A DNA stretch of 64,000 nt from Brachyspira alvinipulli ATCC 51933 (GCF_000518245.1 NZ_KI912402.1:54544-118543); one strand, 5' to 3'; shown: positions 37,410-46,773, counted from the first letter of the stretch. The notes: a model not told the origin generated them from the sequence alone. Numbers and translations: made by a program.

Positions 37410-38489
37410 TTATTTTTGTATTTCTTTATTACAGTAGTAACAGAAATCTCCATAGCTTCTTCTAGCTACTTTATTTTTTGTTTCTTCAAAATGAGTAACA
37501 CATTTTGGATTTGTACAAACTACATTTTTATTTTCTATTAATTCATAATCAATATCTTTCTTTTTAGCTTTAGATTCTATAATGCCTGTAGCAAGAGATA
37601 TCATAGCCATTCTTGTAGGAACACCATTTTTAGCCTGTATAAAGTATTTAGCATGTTTTGTATCATCTAAATCTATACTTATTTCATCTACTCTAGGAAG
37701 TGGATGCATTATTATCATATTATCTTTACATTTTCCAAGTATAGTTTCTTTTGATATATTGAAAGCATGTTTTACTTTCTCATATTCATTAGGATCATCA
37801 AATCTTTCTCTTTGTATTCTAGTCATATATAGGCAGTCTATATCTTTTAATATATCTTCATATCTACTTAGTTTTTTGTATTTTATTCCTGCTTGATCCA
37901 ATTCTTTTAATATATAATCTGGTATTTGTATAACATCTGGAGATATGAAATAAAATTCTCCATTAAACATCATTAATGCTTTTGATAGAGAATGAACAGT
38001 TCTTCCATATTTAGTATCTCCAACAAATGCCACTTTTTTATTTTCCATATCTCCAAGTTCATCTCTTAATGTATATAAATCTAGTAAAGTTTGGCTAGGA
38101 TGCTCATTAGCTCCATCGCCTCCGTTAATAATAGGGCAGTCAGTAACTTCTTCAGCAAATTTAGCAGCTCCATCAATATTATGACGCATAACTATAACAT
38201 CAGAGTAAGCAGAAACCATTATTATAGTGTCTCTTAATGATTCTCCCTTTTTTATAGAGCTTATATCCGGATTATCGAATCCCAATACCTGACATCCCAT
38301 TTTATATGCTGCTGATGTAAATGATAATCTTGTTCTTGTGGAAGGTTCAAAGAATATGCTAGTCATTATTTTTCCTTCCATCATTTTTCTTCTCTTCTCA
38401 CTATCAGTGTTATCTAATTCTTTAGCAACATCCAATACCTCAATAATTTCTTCTTTTGATAACTCTTTGATAGATATAAAGTTTTTCAT
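37410..38489 (-). CDS. pyrB: aspartate carbamoyltransferase with fused PyrI-type zinc domain
   Basis: A 359-residue protein. Residues about 1-308 are the catalytic chain: the carbamoyl-phosphate loop FFEPSTRTRLSFTSA, then GGDGANEHPSQTLLDLYT, and MHPLPRVDEI. After a short linker the C-terminus has CTNPKCVTHFEE...FCYYC, the four-Cys zinc module of the regulatory chain PyrI, with no nucleotide-binding PyrI domain. This architecture is known from Thermotoga. The GGGAG site precedes the ATG. A leader peptide and terminator lie upstream, so UTP-dependent attenuation is likely. Confidence 0.95.
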   Translation of the reverse strand: MKNFISIKELSKEEIIEVLDVAKELDNTDSEKRRKMMEGKIMTSIFFEPSTRTRLSFTSAAYKMGCQVLGFDNPDISSIKKGESLRDTIIMVSAYSDVIVMRHNIDGAAKFAEEVTDCPIINGGDGANEHPSQTLLDLYTLRDELGDMENKKVAFVGDTKYGRTVHSLSKALMMFNGEFYFISPDVIQIPDYILKELDQAGIKYKKLSRYEDILKDIDCLYMTRIQRERFDDPNEYEKVKHAFNISKETILGKCKDNMIIMHPLPRVDEISIDLDDTKHAKYFIQAKNGVPTRMAMISLATGIIESKAKKKDIDYELIENKNVVCTNPKCVTHFEETKNKVARRSYGDFCYYCNKEIQK

Positions 38490-38535
38490 TGGTTCTCCCT
38501 TTTTTGAAATAGTTTTGTTATTGTAATTTTGGCAT

Positions 38536-38579
38536 AAAAAAAAGGAATAAAATCACTAAATAGTAATTTTATTCCTTTT
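38536..38579 (-). terminator. attenuator terminator in the pyrB leader
   Basis: On the minus strand a 14-bp perfect stem (AAAAGGAATAAAAT at 38579-38566 with ATTTTATTCCTTTT at 38553-38540) encloses a 12-nt loop. It is followed by four more T, giving an 8-T run in all. It lies 47 bp before pyrB and downstream of a clear promoter, so it must regulate pyrB. The 5' gene (dxs) is on the other strand, so this is not an ordinary end-of-gene terminator. Confidence 0.8.
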
Positions 38580-38663
38580 AAAAAATTCCAAATTCGTTAA
38601 TTTAAAAATTAAATAGGGTAGCAAGTAAAAAATTATTTTATACTTTAAAAAAATATTATTCAT
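38556..38663 (-). CDS. pyrB leader peptide (35 residues)
   Basis: An ATG at 38663 preceded by AGG with 7-nt spacing opens a frame MNNIFLKYKIIFYLLPYLIF and continues as KLTNLEFFKRNKITI to a TAG at 38558-38556, with TGA right behind. The mRNA has U-rich runs (7 U within codons 4-6, then 6 U). The stop codon lies in the loop of the attenuator hairpin, so a ribosome following closely would keep the terminator from forming. This is the layout of the enterobacterial pyrBI leader. Confidence 0.6.
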   Translation of the reverse strand: MNNIFLKYKIIFYLLPYLIFKLTNLEFFKRNKITI

Positions 38664-38693
38664 ATTTTTACCTATCATTCATAAATTGAAAGC

Positions 38694-38721
38694 ATTATAT
38701 CATAAATATAATAAAAGTCAA
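38694..38721 (-). promoter_or_regulatory. promoter of the pyrB-pyrC operon
   Basis: On the minus strand TTGACT (38721-38716) and TATAAT (38699-38694) are separated by 16 bp. The predicted start near 38687 leaves about 24 nt before the leader-peptide ATG. Confidence 0.75.
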
Positions 38722-38808
38722 GGAGAAAATTAATAATTTATATTTTTACTTATTGAAATAAAATCTTTTATGGTTATAATTGCTTTATAATTTAATGAAG
38801 GTTATATA

Positions 38809-40668
38809 ATGTATTTAGAAGAAATTAAAAGCCCGTCTGATTTAAAAAAATTAAATATAGAAGAATTAAAATCTCTATCTTCAGAAATAAGAGAGTTTAT
38901 AATAAATAACGTTTCAAATACCGGAGGTCATTTAGGTAGTAATTTAGGAGTAGTTGATTTAACTTTAGTTCTGCATTATTTATTTGATTCTCCTAGGGAT
39001 GCTTTTATATTTGATGTTGGTCATCAGGCATACACTCATAAAATTATAACCGGAAGAAAAGATAAATTTAATACATTAAGAACTTATGGAGGAATATCCG
39101 GGTTTCCAAAAAGAAATGAATCAGAGCATGATATAGAAGAAACAGGACATGCTTCTACATCTCTGTCGTTTGCTTATGGACTTGCATGTTCAAAAAATAT
39201 ATTAGGGTATAAAGGTGATGTTATAGCTATAATAGGAGACGGTGCTATGACAGGCGGCATGGCATTGGAGGCTATGAATAATATTGCAAATACTGATACA
39301 GATATAATAATAGTATTAAATAATAATGAAATGTCCATAGGTAAAAATATAGGTGCCATATCAAAATTTCTTAATACCACATTGAATGATAATTTAATTC
39401 AGGAGGCTTCAGAAAAGGTTAGAGGATTGGTTTCTACTTTGCCTTTTGGTGATATTGCGAATGAATTTATAGACAGAGGTAAGGGGGCTATTAGAACTTT
39501 TGTTGCTCCTGGTATAGCTTTTAGAGAGATGGGATTTAAATATTTTGGTCCTGTTGATGGTCATAATTATGATGAGCTTATAACTACTTTTCAAAAGGTA
39601 AAATCTATAAGAGGCCCTAGATTAGTTCAAGTTAATACAGTCAAAGGTAAAGGTTATAGAATAGCTGAAGAAAATCCTTCTAAATTTCATGGTATAGCTC
39701 CTTTTAATATTGACACTGGAGAATTGAAATCAAAATCTAGTGCTAAAACTTTTTCTAATTTAGCTGGAGAATGTATTGTTAATGTTGCTAAAGAAAACAA
39801 AAATATAGTTGCTATAACTGCTGCTATGGAATCTGGTACAGGTTTGACTGAGTACGCTAAAAAATTTCCAGATAGATTTTTTGATGTAGGTATAGCAGAG
39901 CAGCATGCGGTTACATTTGCAGTTGGACTTGCTGAAAATGGTATAATACCTTTTGTTTGTTTATATTCTACATTTTTACAAAGAGGATATGATCAAGTAA
40001 TACATGATATTGGTATAATGAATGCTAATGTTAAACTTATGATAGACAGAGCAGGACTAGTTCCAGAAGATGGAGATACTCATCAAGGTGTTTTTGATGT
40101 GTCTTTTTTGAGGATTATACCTAATATTACAATTATGGCTCCAGTTGGAGAAAAGGATTTTATAGATATGGTAACAAAATCTATAGAATATAAAGGTCCT
40201 ACTGTTATAAGATATAATAAGTCCGGTATTAGAGAAGTAAAGGAAAATATTATATCTAGCAATTTTAAAATAGGAAAAGCTCATATTGTAAGAGAAGCTA
40301 AAAACAGTAAAAGGCTTATCATAAGTTATGGACAAACATTAATTGATATAGAAGATGCTGTAACTGAGATTAATTTAGATACTTCAATAATAAATCTTTC
40401 TACTTTAAAACCTTTAGATGAAGATACTATTTTGAATATGATAAAAAAATCTGATAAAATTTTAATTATTGAGGAGAATGTCAAAAAAGGCGGTATAGGA
40501 AGTGCTATATTGGAATTGATGTCTGATAATGATGTATATAAGCCAGTTAAAATTCATGCTTTACCAGATAAATTCTTTGAGGTTGCATCTAGAAATGAGC
40601 TTTTAAAAATATATAAATTAGACAAAGACGGATTGAAAGAAATTATCAGTAATTATTTTAATTTATAA
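38809..40668 (+). CDS. dxs: 1-deoxy-D-xylulose-5-phosphate synthase
   Basis: A full-length (619 residues) thiamine-diphosphate enzyme that joins pyruvate and glyceraldehyde 3-phosphate in the first step of the MEP pathway. The TPP motif is GDGAMTGGMALEAMNN around residue 144. GHLGSNLGVVDLT near the N-terminus, the central EQHAVTFAVGLAENG with its catalytic Glu, and the DRAGLVPEDGDTHQG block are all intact. It belongs with ispF at 19307. The ATG at 38809 has only a weak GAAGG site. Confidence 0.97.
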   Translation: MYLEEIKSPSDLKKLNIEELKSLSSEIREFIINNVSNTGGHLGSNLGVVDLTLVLHYLFDSPRDAFIFDVGHQAYTHKIITGRKDKFNTLRTYGGISGFPKRNESEHDIEETGHASTSLSFAYGLACSKNILGYKGDVIAIIGDGAMTGGMALEAMNNIANTDTDIIIVLNNNEMSIGKNIGAISKFLNTTLNDNLIQEASEKVRGLVSTLPFGDIANEFIDRGKGAIRTFVAPGIAFREMGFKYFGPVDGHNYDELITTFQKVKSIRGPRLVQVNTVKGKGYRIAEENPSKFHGIAPFNIDTGELKSKSSAKTFSNLAGECIVNVAKENKNIVAITAAMESGTGLTEYAKKFPDRFFDVGIAEQHAVTFAVGLAENGIIPFVCLYSTFLQRGYDQVIHDIGIMNANVKLMIDRAGLVPEDGDTHQGVFDVSFLRIIPNITIMAPVGEKDFIDMVTKSIEYKGPTVIRYNKSGIREVKENIISSNFKIGKAHIVREAKNSKRLIISYGQTLIDIEDAVTEINLDTSIINLSTLKPLDEDTILNMIKKSDKILIIEENVKKGGIGSAILELMSDNDVYKPVKIHALPDKFFEVASRNELLKIYKLDKDGLKEIISNYFNL

Positions 40669-40679
40669 TCTTTGTTTTT

Positions 40680-41852
40680 TTACAGTTTTATTTTTTTCTT
40701 ATCTTTAAGATATTGAATAAATATATCTGATATTATAGGATCAATCATTATGTCTTTTTCCAAAAAATTTTCAGTCATAAATTGTACTGCTTCTTTAGGA
40801 GATTTATTCAAACAGTTTGTTAATGTATCATATACATCTATAACTTCTAAAATTTTAGCAGGAAGATATGTTAAACTTTGCAATGTTAATACATCTTTAT
40901 AATCATAGGACACAATATATTCTATTATATGTTTTGGATTTCTTTTTAATGTTGCTTTATATAATTCTGTAAATAGTCCATATCCATAACTATAATATTC
41001 ATGATGCAGTGAAACAGTTAATGCTACACCTTCACTTCCTCTCATAAAGTATTTTGCAAAAGCATAATCCTGTAATGAGTGATTGTCTTTTACATCATTT
41101 GCTATTGGTATATAATCTCTACTTTTTTTTAATGATATATCATGCATTAGTACACCAGTAACAGTATCTATAATAGTATCATTTTCTATTTTTCTTACAC
41201 CTAGTTTCACATTTGAATCTAATGTATTTGAATATTCAAGTAGATTGTATCTTTGATATATTCTTTCAGCATATTTATAATAGCTTTTTTTAAAGTCTAT
41301 TCTCATTTTATTAGCAGCACCTTGTCGCAATTTTTCATTAAAAAATGCTATAGTTTCTATTGACATTATAAATACTCTATTAACATGACCTATAGTTGTA
41401 TTTGTTTTTAATTCTTTCATATTATCAAACATATTATCACTTTCATATTCTTTAGAGTATATTATATTTGATATTTCTGCTATAAGAAGCTGAATCATTC
41501 TTGATAAACTAGTTACTTCTTCATCACTATTGTTTAAAGTATTATTTTCTTTTTTGTATAAGTAATTTATATATTGTATTCTTAATATAAAACCTATTTC
41601 TAATAATATTTTTAATATTTCGTTAGCTGTTTTATAGTCTAAAAAATTCTTATTGTAATGAGTTAATTTTGCTACATATTGTCTTATATATGAAGTGACT
41701 TCTTTATTTGACATGTTTATTATATTTTCAAGTACTTTTTCTTCTTCTTTTGAAGTCTCTAAATCAGATGAAATACAAAACTCGAATATATCATGAAATT
41801 CTTTTATTTTATTATTCAATATTTTCCTCTTAAAATTATCAATATACAGCAT
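40680..41852 (-). CDS. HD-GYP-like protein with altered signature
   Basis: A 390-residue protein. The N-terminal 200 residues are helical and unrecognised. The C-terminal half resembles an HD-GYP domain of the cyclic-di-GMP phosphodiesterase type: LMHDISLKK for HD(I)GK, then a conserved His, VSLHHEYYSYGYG for HHExxxGxGYP, and VIDVYDTLTN for the final Asp motif. HD and HHE are kept, but the Lys after HD and the GYP Pro are changed, so activity may be reduced or different. It is convergent with dxs, with 11 bp between stops. Confidence 0.68.
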   Translation of the reverse strand: MLYIDNFKRKILNNKIKEFHDIFEFCISSDLETSKEEEKVLENIINMSNKEVTSYIRQYVAKLTHYNKNFLDYKTANEILKILLEIGFILRIQYINYLYKKENNTLNNSDEEVTSLSRMIQLLIAEISNIIYSKEYESDNMFDNMKELKTNTTIGHVNRVFIMSIETIAFFNEKLRQGAANKMRIDFKKSYYKYAERIYQRYNLLEYSNTLDSNVKLGVRKIENDTIIDTVTGVLMHDISLKKSRDYIPIANDVKDNHSLQDYAFAKYFMRGSEGVALTVSLHHEYYSYGYGLFTELYKATLKRNPKHIIEYIVSYDYKDVLTLQSLTYLPAKILEVIDVYDTLTNCLNKSPKEAVQFMTENFLEKDIMIDPIISDIFIQYLKDKKKIKL

Positions 41853-41899
41853 ATTATAAACTATAAATTAATATTTTTCAAATACTAATGATAGTTATA

Positions 41900-43279
41900 C
41901 TATATGCCAAGTTTTTTTATTGCTTCAGAAATATGATCTATAGCTATAATTTTTACATTTTCTACATTTTTTATTTCTTTTACTGCTCTTTTAGAAATAT
42001 ATACTTCTTTAAGAGAGAATTTTTTCATTTCTTTTATTCTTCTTTCTATAAATCTTACAGGTCTTACCTCGCCGGAAAGTCCAAGTTCTCCAATATATGC
42101 TGTTGTTCTCTGTATTGATATTCCAGACATACTTGAAGCTATTGCCATTGCTATAGAAAAATCGCTTGCTGTTTCTTTAACATTAAGTCCGTTTGCTATA
42201 TTTATATATACATCTTGATTTGAAAGGTTTAAATGTGCCCTTTTTTCAAGTATGGCTATTATTATAAGTAATCTGTACTGATCATAACCAATAGTGAGTC
42301 TCCTAGGATATCCAAATGCACTGCTTCCAACCAAAGCCTCTTGTTCAACGCAAAATACTCTGCTTCCTTCTATGACAGGAGTTATTACACTTCCAGCAAA
42401 TACAGCTTCATTTAATCCTCTTGTAAATACTTTTGAAGGATCTTTTACTTCCATAAGTCCTTTTTCTGCCATTTCAAAAATACCTACCTCGTCAGCTGCT
42501 CCATAACGGTTCTTTACAGCTCTTAATATTCTGTATATTCCTTTATCATCACCCTCAAAATATAATACGCAGTCAACAATATGTTCTAATATTTTAGGTC
42601 CTGCTATAGTTCCTTCTTTTGTTATATGTCCAACTAAAAATATTGTTATATTTTTTAATTTAGCTGTCTGCATTAATGCCCATGCACAGTTTTTTATTTG
42701 TGCTGGTGAACCTGCTATACTGTTAGTAGACGGACTATATATTGTTTGTATAGAGTCTATTATTGCAAGTGTAGGAGGGTTGTCCAACAAAGTATTTATT
42801 ATATTATCACAGTTTGATTCTGATGATATAAGAAAATCTGAATCTTCTAGTGTGAGTCTGTCGGCTCTTAATTTTATTTGTTCAAGAGATTCTTCTCCTG
42901 TAAAATAATAAACTTTTTCATTTTTGGCTATATTAGATGCTGTTTGTAATAGCAGGGTAGACTTACCAATTCCTGGTTCTCCTCCAATAAGTATTACGCT
43001 GCCTTGTACAATTCCTCCGCCTAGTACTCTGTTAAGTTCATCTATGTTTGTAGATATTCTTGTGCTTTCATTAGTTTTAATTTTTTTTATAGATGTTAAT
43101 TGTGCTTTATCTGATGATATATTTGTTTTATCTCTTATAGATTTATTAGTATCTTCAGATGGTTCTGTGAAAGGCTTTAAAGTATTCCAAGAACCGCATG
43201 ACGGACATTTGCCCATCCAATTAATTGTGCTTTCTCCGCAATTATCACATACGAATATAGTGTTATTTTTCTTTGCCAT
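41900..43279 (-). CDS. radA: DNA repair protein RadA
   Basis: A full-length (459 residues) RadA/Sms. It has the N-terminal zinc finger CDNCGES...GKCPSCGSW (residues about 10-33), Walker A GGEPGIGKSTLL at about 87-98, the RadA-specific KNRYG motif, and a C-terminal Lon-like domain ending with the ERRIKEM region. It is a branch-migrating ATPase that helps process recombination intermediates. The start lacks a strong ribosome site; no alternative is better. It is followed by 73 bp from the GldG-like gene. Confidence 0.96.
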   Translation of the reverse strand: MAKKNNTIFVCDNCGESTINWMGKCPSCGSWNTLKPFTEPSEDTNKSIRDKTNISSDKAQLTSIKKIKTNESTRISTNIDELNRVLGGGIVQGSVILIGGEPGIGKSTLLLQTASNIAKNEKVYYFTGEESLEQIKLRADRLTLEDSDFLISSESNCDNIINTLLDNPPTLAIIDSIQTIYSPSTNSIAGSPAQIKNCAWALMQTAKLKNITIFLVGHITKEGTIAGPKILEHIVDCVLYFEGDDKGIYRILRAVKNRYGAADEVGIFEMAEKGLMEVKDPSKVFTRGLNEAVFAGSVITPVIEGSRVFCVEQEALVGSSAFGYPRRLTIGYDQYRLLIIIAILEKRAHLNLSNQDVYINIANGLNVKETASDFSIAMAIASSMSGISIQRTTAYIGELGLSGEVRPVRFIERRIKEMKKFSLKEVYISKRAVKEIKNVENVKIIAIDHISEAIKKLGI

Positions 43280-43351
43280 ATTTTTAAGTTTAAATTATTT
43301 ATTTTTATTTCTAATAAAAATTGTATAAACCTAGCGAATGCATACAATTTT

Positions 43352-45409
43352 TTAAATATTATTTTTTTCTTCTAGTTTATTATTAAACTTCTCAAAAATT
43401 TTCTGTCTTCTTTTTTTATCTGAACTCCATAGCATAAGTCCGAATACTATAACAGCTATAGGAAGCATAACTATATTTATAACTCTTACAAATAATTTGA
43501 TGCTTTCAGGTACATTGTAAGGAGGATTAAATATTGCTCCTTTTCTTCTTATACTCATAAGTCCAGTATCACCAGCCATATAATCAACTAAATTCATTAA
43601 AAATATCTTGTTAGCCGTATATGCGCTGTTTTTTGCCATTTCATAAGATCCTACAACTAAAACTTTTCCGCTTGTTGTAGAGTTTATTCTGTTGATACCG
43701 CTATTGATATTATTCTGCATGTTTGTTGCTGCAGGTATTTCTTTTCCTTCAAATGCACTATTCATATTACCTTCAAATACAGCAGCAAGCAGTCTTTTAG
43801 ATAATTTACTTTCATTGCTTGGCATTCCTGTCATTGAAGCTGCAAACTGTTCACTTTCTGTCCAGCTTTTTTCGCTTGTATGAATAAGCGGAGTTACTTT
43901 TATTTCTGAATTATTTGTATTTATTAATATTTCTGATGATATAGGAGTAAGCATAAGATTAATACTTTTAGTTATATCACTTTTAGCATTAATATTTTCC
44001 GGAGATATAAGCGGTATATAATACATCTTCTGTTCCGGCATACCTTGCTGTAATTGTGCCTTATATGCATTATCATCAAATACCATGTTGGTAGCTATTG
44101 AAAAACCATAATTTGGAAGTATTTCATTTAATCTGTTTGTAACAGGTATAAGAGTAGGACCGTACATTTGAGCATTAGGATCATTTTGATTAATTTGTAC
44201 CCCATTAAGCATAAATAATACTGGCTTTCCGCTCATAATAAACTGATCCAATTTATATAATTCATAGTCGCTGAATTCAGTTTTACTTCCGGCTATTATT
44301 AAAGCATCTATATTTGAAGGTATATCATTTAATGAAATATCAACTGCTTCAAAATTATAATTAGCTTCTATTTCTGATATATATTCGCTTACGCTGTCAT
44401 AAGCATCATTAGGATTTCCTCCAAATTGAGGAGGTACAGTTATATAATTAGCCTCTTCATGTCCTTGTATATATCCTACAGTAGCTTTTAATCCAAGCAT
44501 GCTGTCTATACTTTTTAATATTTCATTTTCTATTTCATCAAATGCACCGTATAATATATAGGATGTTGAAAGCTCCATAACATTATCCCCATTTTCTAAA
44601 ACTAATGAGAAATATGCACTTCCTTTATTTGCTACAATATTTCCTTGATTGTCTTTTATATCATTCCATTCTATTTTTTTTACATTCAGCTTCTTTAATA
44701 AATCTTCATTTTCTTTTGAAGGATTTGTCATATCAACATTTATGAATTGTACTTTATTCATTAAATTTTTGTTTGCACTAGCTACAGCTTTCATTATAGA
44801 ATCTGGTATAAGTTCTACAGCACCTATAGGAAGAAGATTATATATTTCAGAAGATGATACAAAATAAACATTTAAATTATTTTCCAATCTTGTAAGTTTA
44901 TCATTTTTATCCATCATTTTTCTTATAGTAGTATCTATATTGTATTCCAAACCTTCTGTTGATTGTACAAATGGTATTGTCTCTATAGAATCGCCGTATA
45001 TGAATGCTAACCCCATATAAGCAACTTTTGTTTGAGTTTGGTCTTTTTCTAAAACGCTTATTTGTGTAGGACTAACTCCATATTGACTTGCTTGGGCAGA
45101 ATCCTTTGAGGCATCTACTACTTCAAAGCTCAAATTCTTTCCGCCTGCTGATTTATACCCTTCAAATAGATCTTTGATATATTTTTCATAAGTAGAAAAT
45201 GGAGGAGGCAGATTAGGTGTTACAAAGAATTTTACAGTCATAGGTTCTTTTAAATTTTTTACTAATGTTTTGCTTTCTTTGCTTAGAGAATATACTTTAT
45301 CTCTAGTTAAATCTATTGCAGGAGTAAATTGATTTATTATTGCATTTATTAAAAATATTATTATAACTACTAGTATAAAAGTGATTATTCTGTCTTTCTT
45401 ATTTCTCAT
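43352..45409 (-). CDS. GldG/ABC_transp_aux family protein
   Basis: A 685-residue protein with one N-terminal membrane segment (about 9-27), a large extracytoplasmic portion, and one membrane segment near the C-terminus (about 645-665). The sequence SKESKTLVKNLKEPMTVKFF near the N-terminus and GYIQGHEE in the middle are typical of the GldG family, the auxiliary part of an ABC system used in gliding bacteria and found in many others. Neither GldA (ATPase) nor GldF (permease) is beside it, so partners must lie elsewhere. It stands alone between radA and tRNA-Phe. Confidence 0.82.
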   Translation of the reverse strand: MRNKKDRIITFILVVIIIFLINAIINQFTPAIDLTRDKVYSLSKESKTLVKNLKEPMTVKFFVTPNLPPPFSTYEKYIKDLFEGYKSAGGKNLSFEVVDASKDSAQASQYGVSPTQISVLEKDQTQTKVAYMGLAFIYGDSIETIPFVQSTEGLEYNIDTTIRKMMDKNDKLTRLENNLNVYFVSSSEIYNLLPIGAVELIPDSIMKAVASANKNLMNKVQFINVDMTNPSKENEDLLKKLNVKKIEWNDIKDNQGNIVANKGSAYFSLVLENGDNVMELSTSYILYGAFDEIENEILKSIDSMLGLKATVGYIQGHEEANYITVPPQFGGNPNDAYDSVSEYISEIEANYNFEAVDISLNDIPSNIDALIIAGSKTEFSDYELYKLDQFIMSGKPVLFMLNGVQINQNDPNAQMYGPTLIPVTNRLNEILPNYGFSIATNMVFDDNAYKAQLQQGMPEQKMYYIPLISPENINAKSDITKSINLMLTPISSEILINTNNSEIKVTPLIHTSEKSWTESEQFAASMTGMPSNESKLSKRLLAAVFEGNMNSAFEGKEIPAATNMQNNINSGINRINSTTSGKVLVVGSYEMAKNSAYTANKIFLMNLVDYMAGDTGLMSIRRKGAIFNPPYNVPESIKLFVRVINIVMLPIAVIVFGLMLWSSDKKRRQKIFEKFNNKLEEKNNI

Positions 45410-45563
45410 ATTTTACCTACTATTATGATTATTGATAAAAATTATCAAAATTGATTGTTTATTATATATTTAATAATCCTATTTGTCAAAGTTTGATTAG
45501 CATAAAATATATTTCAATAAAACCTTTAAATATGCTTTTTGTAATAAAATTAACAAATAGTAC

Positions 45564-45591
45564 TTGACATTTTTTATTGCTATGCTATAAT
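45564..45591 (+). promoter_or_regulatory. promoter of tRNA-Phe
   Basis: Consensus TTGACA (45564-45569) and TATAAT (45586-45591) with a 16-bp spacer, ending 11 bp before the mature tRNA 5' end. Confidence 0.8.
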
Positions 45592-45602
45592 AATTTTCAC
45601 TT

Positions 45603-45675
45603 GCCGAGTTAGCTCAGTAGGTAGAGCAAAGGACTGAAAATCCTTGTGTCTAGGGTTCGATTCCCTGACTCGGCA
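45603..45675 (+). tRNA. tRNA-Phe (GAA)
   Basis: A 73-nt cloverleaf. Acceptor GCCGAGT pairs with ACTCGGC, the D stem is GCTC/GAGC, the anticodon stem AAGGA/TCCTT holds the loop CTGAAAA with anticodon GAA, and the T arm has TTCGATT. CCA is not encoded. It is preceded by a consensus promoter. Confidence 0.97.
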
Positions 45676-45747
45676 CATTCCTTTATAATTTCTTAATACT
45701 AATCAGTAAAGCACTATATAAAATCTTCTTATTGAATTAAATTATTA

Positions 45748-46476
45748 ATGGTTAATAATATGGATATAGAAAAAGATATAATTGATTATATTAATCCTAT
45801 TTATGAGGATAATCATTTGATAGTAGCTGTAAAACCTCCCAATATACCTACTCAAGGCGATATTACAGGAGATGTGTCTTTTTTTGATAATATTAAAGAT
45901 TATATAAAGATAAAGTATAATAAGCAAGGTAATGTATTTTTGGGTCTAGTTCATAGATTGGATAGACCTGTTTCCGGTATTATGGTATTTGCTAAGACTT
46001 CTAAAGCTGCTTCAAGATTAAGCGAAGCTATAAGAGATAGAAAATTTGAAAAAACTTATTATGCTGTTGTTAAAGGTATACTTTTAGATAAAGAGGGCAG
46101 ACTTGAAAATTATCTTATAAAAAAGACCAATAAATTAGGAAATATAGCACAAGTAGTTTTTGAAAATACTAAAAATGCTAAAATAGCTAAACTTAAATAT
46201 AATGTAGTAGGCGAGGATATAATAAAAAATTTAAGTTTGCTTAAAGTAGAATTAGAAACAGGAAGATTTCATCAAATAAGAGTACAGCTTGCAAATTTCG
46301 GGCATGCTATATATGGTGATAGGAAATACGGAAATTATATAAAATATGACAGAGATGATATTCCTCTAGCTTTATTTGCCAAAAGTTTAAGATTTCCGCA
46401 TCCAACTAAAGATGAAATGATTTATGTAGAGGCTGATTTGCCAAATTATAATCCTTGGAATATTTTTAATAATTAA
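45748..46476 (+). CDS. RluA-family pseudouridine synthase
   Basis: A 242-residue enzyme that converts specific uridines of rRNA or tRNA to pseudouridine. The catalytic Asp is in VHRLDRPVSGIMVFAKT at about residues 70-86, and ETGRFHQIRVQLANFGHAIYGD lies near the C-terminus. No S4 domain is present at the N-terminus, so it is nearer RluC/D-lite or TruC/RluA than full RluD. The start could be the ATG at 45748 or that at 45760; neither has a ribosome site. It sits between tRNA-Phe and tRNA-Lys. Confidence 0.93.
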   Translation: MVNNMDIEKDIIDYINPIYEDNHLIVAVKPPNIPTQGDITGDVSFFDNIKDYIKIKYNKQGNVFLGLVHRLDRPVSGIMVFAKTSKAASRLSEAIRDRKFEKTYYAVVKGILLDKEGRLENYLIKKTNKLGNIAQVVFENTKNAKIAKLKYNVVGEDIIKNLSLLKVELETGRFHQIRVQLANFGHAIYGDRKYGNYIKYDRDDIPLALFAKSLRFPHPTKDEMIYVEADLPNYNPWNIFNN

Positions 46477-46504
46477 TTTAATGTTATTTTTTTTATTATT
46501 GCAC

Positions 46505-46532
46505 TTGACAAAATAAATTAATAGTGTATAAT
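46505..46532 (+). promoter_or_regulatory. promoter of the tRNA-Lys/tRNA-Glu unit
   Basis: Consensus TTGACA (46505-46510) and TATAAT (46527-46532) with a 16-bp spacer, 30 bp before tRNA-Lys. Confidence 0.8.
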
Positions 46533-46562
46533 ATACAAACATTTGATTGATATAAAAAATAC

Positions 46563-46635
46563 GGGCCAATAGCTCAGTCGGTAGAGCATCGCCCTTTTAA
46601 GGCGGTTGTCGAAGGTTCGAACCCTTCTTGGCTCA
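46563..46635 (+). tRNA. tRNA-Lys (TTT)
   Basis: A 73-nt cloverleaf. Acceptor GGGCCAA pairs with TTGGCTC (one G-U pair), the anticodon stem TCGCC/GGCGG holds CTTTTAA with anticodon TTT, and the T loop is TTCGAAC. CCA is not encoded. Confidence 0.97.
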
Positions 46636-46663
46636 CATAGAAATTAGTTTTCTATTATATCAT

Positions 46664-46737
46664 GCCGGTGTGGTGAAGAGGTTTAACACACAGGATTTTC
46701 ATTCCTGCATTCGCGGGTTCGAAACCCGTCACCGGTT
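46664..46737 (+). tRNA. tRNA-Glu (TTC)
   Basis: Acceptor GCCGGTG pairs with CACCGGT, the anticodon stem CAGGA/TCCTG holds TTTTCAT with anticodon TTC, and the T stem GCGGG/CCCGT flanks TTCGAAA. It is 28 bp after tRNA-Lys and probably in the same transcript. CCA is not encoded. Confidence 0.96.
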
Positions 46738-46747
46738 CATTGAATAG

Positions 46748-46773
46748 CCACTCTGTTTTAGAGTGGTTTTTTT
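46748..46773 (+). terminator. Rho-independent terminator of the tRNA unit
   Basis: CCACTCT (46748-46754) pairs with AGAGTGG (46760-46766), 5-nt loop, then seven T. Confidence 0.93.
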
